The position numbers were made by a program, and so were the translations under genes. Shown here in pieces: positions 60,961-64,000 of a stretch of DNA of 64,000 bases. Positions within the stretch are counted from its first letter, which is position 1. Every line of letters begins with the position of its first letter. A model generated the notes under the pieces. The model was not told the origin of the DNA. It saw only the letters and a program-made list of their open reading frames with translations, and made no database searches. This stretch comes from Pontibacter silvestris (GTDB lineage Bacteria; Bacteroidota; Bacteroidia; Cytophagales; Hymenobacteraceae), in assembly GCF_020907275.1 (NCBI RefSeq), contig NZ_JAJJWI010000016.1, positions 1-64,000 of the forward strand, in the 5' to 3' direction.

Positions 60961-62654
60961 CAACACCGCAAGAGCAGAACAAGAGCAAGCGTAGCAACGA
61001 TATAATTCGCTTTGTTTGTTGGGTTGGAGCCATTATTCTGTTTAATGTACTGGCTGCCACTTATTTCTTACGTTTAGATTTAACGGAGGATAAACGTTAT
61101 ACCATTGCACCAGTAACCAAACAGATGCTGGGTAACCTGCAGGATGAGGTAGTGGTGGATGTATACCTGGAAGGTGACTTTCCGGCAGGTTTTAAACGCT
61201 TGCAGCAATCGGTGAGGGAGACTTTGGATGAGTTCCGCATTTATGCTGGAGGCAATATCCGTTATAACTTTATTAACCCGAACGATATTTCTGATGAGAA
61301 ACAACGGACGGAGTTTTACCAGACTTTGGCGCAGAAAGGCATACAGCCAACCAATTTAAGAGCATCGGAAGAAGGAAAGCAGGTAGAACGCCTGGTATTT
61401 CCAGGTGCAGTAATCAGATATAAAGGCAAAGAGGCTGCCGTTAATCTACTGAAGGGGAATCTTGCAGCCTCTTCAGAAGTACGCCTTAACCAATCAGTAG
61501 AGGGTGTAGAGTATGAATTGGCTAATGCTATTCGAAAAGTTGCTTTCCAGGGAAACAAGATTATTGGTTACATAACCGGGCAGGGAGAGTTGGAAATGCA
61601 GCAGGTTACAGATTTACTAGGCTCATTGCAGGAGTATTATCGTGTGGCTCGTGGTGAGCTTTCGCAAATACCGTCACTTGAGGGTTTAGATTTAGTTGTT
61701 GTTGCCAAACCTACTTCTGCCTTTTCAGAAGCTGATAAATTTAAAATTGATCAGTTTGTTATGAATGGAGGTAAAGCTGTGTTTTTTGTAGATGCCCTTA
61801 ATGCCAATATGGATAGTATAGGTGCAGGAGGGATGTTTGCTGTACCTTACAACCTGAACCTCGATGACCTGCTGTTCCGCTATGGTGTGCGCCTGAACCA
61901 GACAATGGTTATGGATCTTAACTCCGGGTTTATACCTATGGTAACAGGTTATATGGGCGAGCAGCCTCAGACCGAAATGATGAACTGGCGTTTTTACCCG
62001 CTTCTTAATACTTTCAGTAAGCACCCTATTACCAGGAACCTGGATGCTGTGTATGCCAGGTTTATAGGAACCATGGATACAGTTAAAGCGGATGGAGTTC
62101 TTAAGACACCTTTGATTTATACGTCTGCTTATTCCCGTATTATGCAGGCACCTGTTCCGTTAACGCTTGAAGAAGCCCGCATGGAAGTAAACCCGGAACA
62201 GTACCAGGCAGGGCAACAGCCTGTGGGGTTTTTGCTAGAAGGTGGATTTACTTCCTTGTTTAAAAACCGCAGGGCACCGGCAGGAATACAGGGCAACAAA
62301 GTAAAAGAGGAGGGAATACCTACAAAAATTGCGGTGTTTTCTGATGGTGACCTCGTGAGGAATGAAGTAAATCCGCGTACAGGGCAGGCTTACGAGCTTG
62401 GCTTCGACCGATACAATAACATTACCTTTGCTAACAGAGAACTGGCGATGAACACGATACATTACCTCCTGGATTCAGAGGGTCTCATTAATGTCAGAAG
62501 CAAAGAGGTTCAATTAAGGCCTCTGGACAGGGTGCGGGTGAGGGAGGAAAAAACGTACTGGCAGTTGCTGAACCTGATGGCTCCGATTGTACTATTGGTG
62601 GTATTTGGAGTTATCCGGTATTACATGCGCAAGCAAAAGTATGAGCGTTTCTAA
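60954..62654 (+). CDS. gldG: Gliding motility protein GldG
   Basis: 566 residues. An N-terminal helix (IIRFVCWVGAIILFNVLAATYF) is followed by a long periplasmic domain (RLDLTEDKRYTIAPVTKQML, VDVYLEGDFPAGFKRLQQSV, YITGQGELEMQQVTDLLGSL, KAVFFVDALNANMDSIG) and a C-terminal anchor helix (YWQLLNLMAPIVLLVVFGVI, then RYYMRKQKYERF). This is the GldG/ABC-type uncharacterised domain family. It works with GldA and GldF. Confidence 0.93.
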   Translation: MVTTPQEQNKSKRSNDIIRFVCWVGAIILFNVLAATYFLRLDLTEDKRYTIAPVTKQMLGNLQDEVVVDVYLEGDFPAGFKRLQQSVRETLDEFRIYAGGNIRYNFINPNDISDEKQRTEFYQTLAQKGIQPTNLRASEEGKQVERLVFPGAVIRYKGKEAAVNLLKGNLAASSEVRLNQSVEGVEYELANAIRKVAFQGNKIIGYITGQGELEMQQVTDLLGSLQEYYRVARGELSQIPSLEGLDLVVVAKPTSAFSEADKFKIDQFVMNGGKAVFFVDALNANMDSIGAGGMFAVPYNLNLDDLLFRYGVRLNQTMVMDLNSGFIPMVTGYMGEQPQTEMMNWRFYPLLNTFSKHPITRNLDAVYARFIGTMDTVKADGVLKTPLIYTSAYSRIMQAPVPLTLEEARMEVNPEQYQAGQQPVGFLLEGGFTSLFKNRRAPAGIQGNKVKEEGIPTKIAVFSDGDLVRNEVNPRTGQAYELGFDRYNNITFANRELAMNTIHYLLDSEGLINVRSKEVQLRPLDRVRVREEKTYWQLLNLMAPIVLLVVFGVIRYYMRKQKYERF

Positions 62655-62761
62655 AATTATCTGCCTATAACACAGGCAAACATGAAAAAGGACTGCCGGA
62701 AGAGATAGCATAAATGGGAAAAATTTATAACTTTGTCCTAATAACATTATAGATATTCATA

Positions 62762-63886
62762 ATGAAGTTTATCGTCTCTTCTTCTGCGCTGTTAAAGCAG
62801 TTATCCAGCATAAATGGTGTAGTTACCAATAATCCGGTGGTACCTATACTGGAGAACTTTCTATTCGAAATAAATAACAGTGTTCTTACCATCACTGCCA
62901 GTGACCTTGAAACATCTATGATCACAGAGCTGCAGGTGGAAGCAAAAGAAAACGGCCGTATTGCCGCTCCTGCGAGAATATTGCTTGATACGCTGAAAAA
63001 CCTGCCTGACCAGCCGGTAACTTTCACGATAGACGAAGAGACTTATACTATTGAAATCAGTTCTTCAAACGGTCGGTATAAATTATCCGGAGAGAATGCT
63101 ACCGATTTCCCTCGTGTGCCTGTAGTACAAGGTGGTAATGCTATTGAGATTCCTTCTAATGTACTTTCCAGAGCCATCAACAAAACAATTTTTGCTGTAA
63201 GTAACGACGAACTTCGTCCGGCTATGACAGGTATCTTTGTGCAGCTTCGCTCTGATAACGTAACTTTTGTGGCTACTGACGGACACCGCCTGCTACGTTA
63301 CCGCCGGACAGATATCGCCACCAGCCAAGAAGCTTCCTTGATCATTCCTCGCAAAGCTTTTACCTTATTAAAGTCAACTTTGCCAGCTGAGGCTACTGCT
63401 GTTCGTGTAGAGTTTAACCAGTCAAACGCATTCTTCAGCTTCGACAATATCCGAATGATCTGCCGTCTGATTGATGAGCGCTACCCGGATTATGAGAATG
63501 TGATACCAGTTCAGAATCCAAATAAGTTAGTTATTGACCGAGCTGCCTTGCTAAGTTCTGTTCGTCGTATCTCAATTTACTCAAACAAAACAACACACCA
63601 GATACGCCTGAAACTGACTGGTTCTGAGTTACAGGTATCTGCTGAAGATCTGGATTTTTCTAACGAGGCAAATGAGCGCCTTACCTGCCAGTACGAAGGA
63701 GAGGATATGGAAATAGGTTTTAATGCTAAGTTCCTTCTTGAGATGCTCAATAACATCGATTCTGATGAAATTACCTTCGAGCTATCTACTCCGAACCGTG
63801 CAGGTCTGTTGATGCCAATTGTTAATGAAGACAACGAAAATGTTCTGATGCTGGTAATGCCAGTAATGCTGAACAATTATGTGTAA
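62762..63886 (+). CDS. dnaN: DNA polymerase III sliding clamp, beta subunit
   Basis: 374 residues, full length. Three clamp domains: MKFIVSSSALLKQLSSINGV start, VTNNPVVPILENFLFEI, LEMLNNIDSDEITFELSTP late, and the C-terminal LMLVMPVMLNNYV matching the M-P-M-R-like end of the family. It tethers polymerase III to DNA. The gldG-dnaN neighbourhood recurs in Bacteroidota, 107 bp apart here. dnaA and oriC are not visible. Confidence 0.96.
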   Translation: MKFIVSSSALLKQLSSINGVVTNNPVVPILENFLFEINNSVLTITASDLETSMITELQVEAKENGRIAAPARILLDTLKNLPDQPVTFTIDEETYTIEISSSNGRYKLSGENATDFPRVPVVQGGNAIEIPSNVLSRAINKTIFAVSNDELRPAMTGIFVQLRSDNVTFVATDGHRLLRYRRTDIATSQEASLIIPRKAFTLLKSTLPAEATAVRVEFNQSNAFFSFDNIRMICRLIDERYPDYENVIPVQNPNKLVIDRAALLSSVRRISIYSNKTTHQIRLKLTGSELQVSAEDLDFSNEANERLTCQYEGEDMEIGFNAKFLLEMLNNIDSDEITFELSTPNRAGLLMPIVNEDNENVLMLVMPVMLNNYV

Positions 63887-63905
63887 ATAAATTCTTTCTA
63901 CATAC

Positions 63906-63939
63906 CAGAAAAGGCGAGCCTGCAAGCTCGCCTTTTCTG
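63906..63939 (+). terminator. Terminator of dnaN
   Basis: CAGAAAAGGCGAGC (63906-63919) pairs with GCTCGCCTTTTCTG (63926-63939) around a 6-nt loop, 19 bp after the dnaN stop. Confidence 0.88.
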
Positions 63940-64000
63940 TTTCACAGTCACAGTTGATTATATTAAGATCAGCAATTTAAAAAGCAGGAATTTCTTAATT

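Noticed and set aside
1-64000. tRNA, rRNA, CRISPR arrays, phage or conjugation genes
   Set aside because: Looked for on both strands by eye; no cloverleaf with matching stems, no regular spacer-repeat pattern and no such protein motifs were found.

Overview
The window reads as a chromosome segment of an aerobic member of Bacteroidota, most likely Cytophagales/Hymenobacteraceae and close to Pontibacter. The reasons are a SusC/SusD pair, many lipoproteins with an S-x-C type lipobox followed by Asp-rich tails, TAnnTTTG-type promoters in place of -35/-10 boxes, gld gliding-motility genes next to dnaN, a murA-DUF4290 pair, and Bacteroidota-type families (DUF4302, DUF6340, DUF3109). No rRNA, tRNA, CRISPR array or prophage was seen. 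The only mobile element is one damaged IS.

Layout. 1-7.2 kb: a four-gene SusC-SusD-HExxH lipoprotein-DUF4302 uptake operon on the minus strand. 7.3-10.4 kb: three small secreted lipoproteins, one with collagen-like triplets and two lipocalin-like paralogues, interrupted by a GC-rich IS982-like element whose transposase has lost its middle. 10.8-19.7 kb: housekeeping genes: murB, a sodium:solute symporter, a THUMP-domain RNA methyltransferase, murA (with Asp at the fosfomycin-target Cys position), DUF4290 and a UvrD/PcrA helicase. 20-26.5 kb: a Sel1/ankyrin protein, a GT87 glycosyltransferase, DUF3109, DUF6340 and three small proteins of unknown function. 26.7-31 kb: an arsenosugar-type ArsM methyltransferase, a GH15 glucosidase/trehalase-like enzyme and an ammonium transporter, closed by a 64-bp perfect palindrome. 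31-36.3 kb: a gene-poor stretch with DUF2490, a cold-shock protein, a coiled-coil membrane protein, a decayed gene not visible as one open frame, and a DinB protein.

36.4-51.3 kb: a bacteriophytochrome histidine kinase divergent from a yeast-type cytosine deaminase, a Tat-exported acetamidase/formamidase family protein, a thioesterase, a type II NADH dehydrogenase, an aldehyde dehydrogenase, YceI and pirin behind a twin-palindrome promoter, a serine beta-lactamase-like hydrolase, and an NO-detoxification pair (hmp-nsrR) with a dyad over its promoter. 51.6-64 kb: a TPR protein divergent from etfB-etfA-bifunctional nuclease, a CNT nucleoside transporter, an MlaF/MlaE-type ABC lipid transporter, an SDR oxidoreductase, an outer-membrane beta-barrel protein, gldA-gldF-gldG and dnaN.

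How it works together: most of the window is core metabolism and envelope maintenance. The accessory signals are the SusCD locus, the IS, the ArsM gene, stress genes (hmp/nsrR, YceI/pirin, cold shock) and a set of unusually long, perfectly paired hairpins that serve as terminators, often shared by convergent genes. Starts were moved inside several longer reading frames to the Met that begins a signal peptide or the conserved domain. All functional names come from motif recognition by eye, not from database searches.
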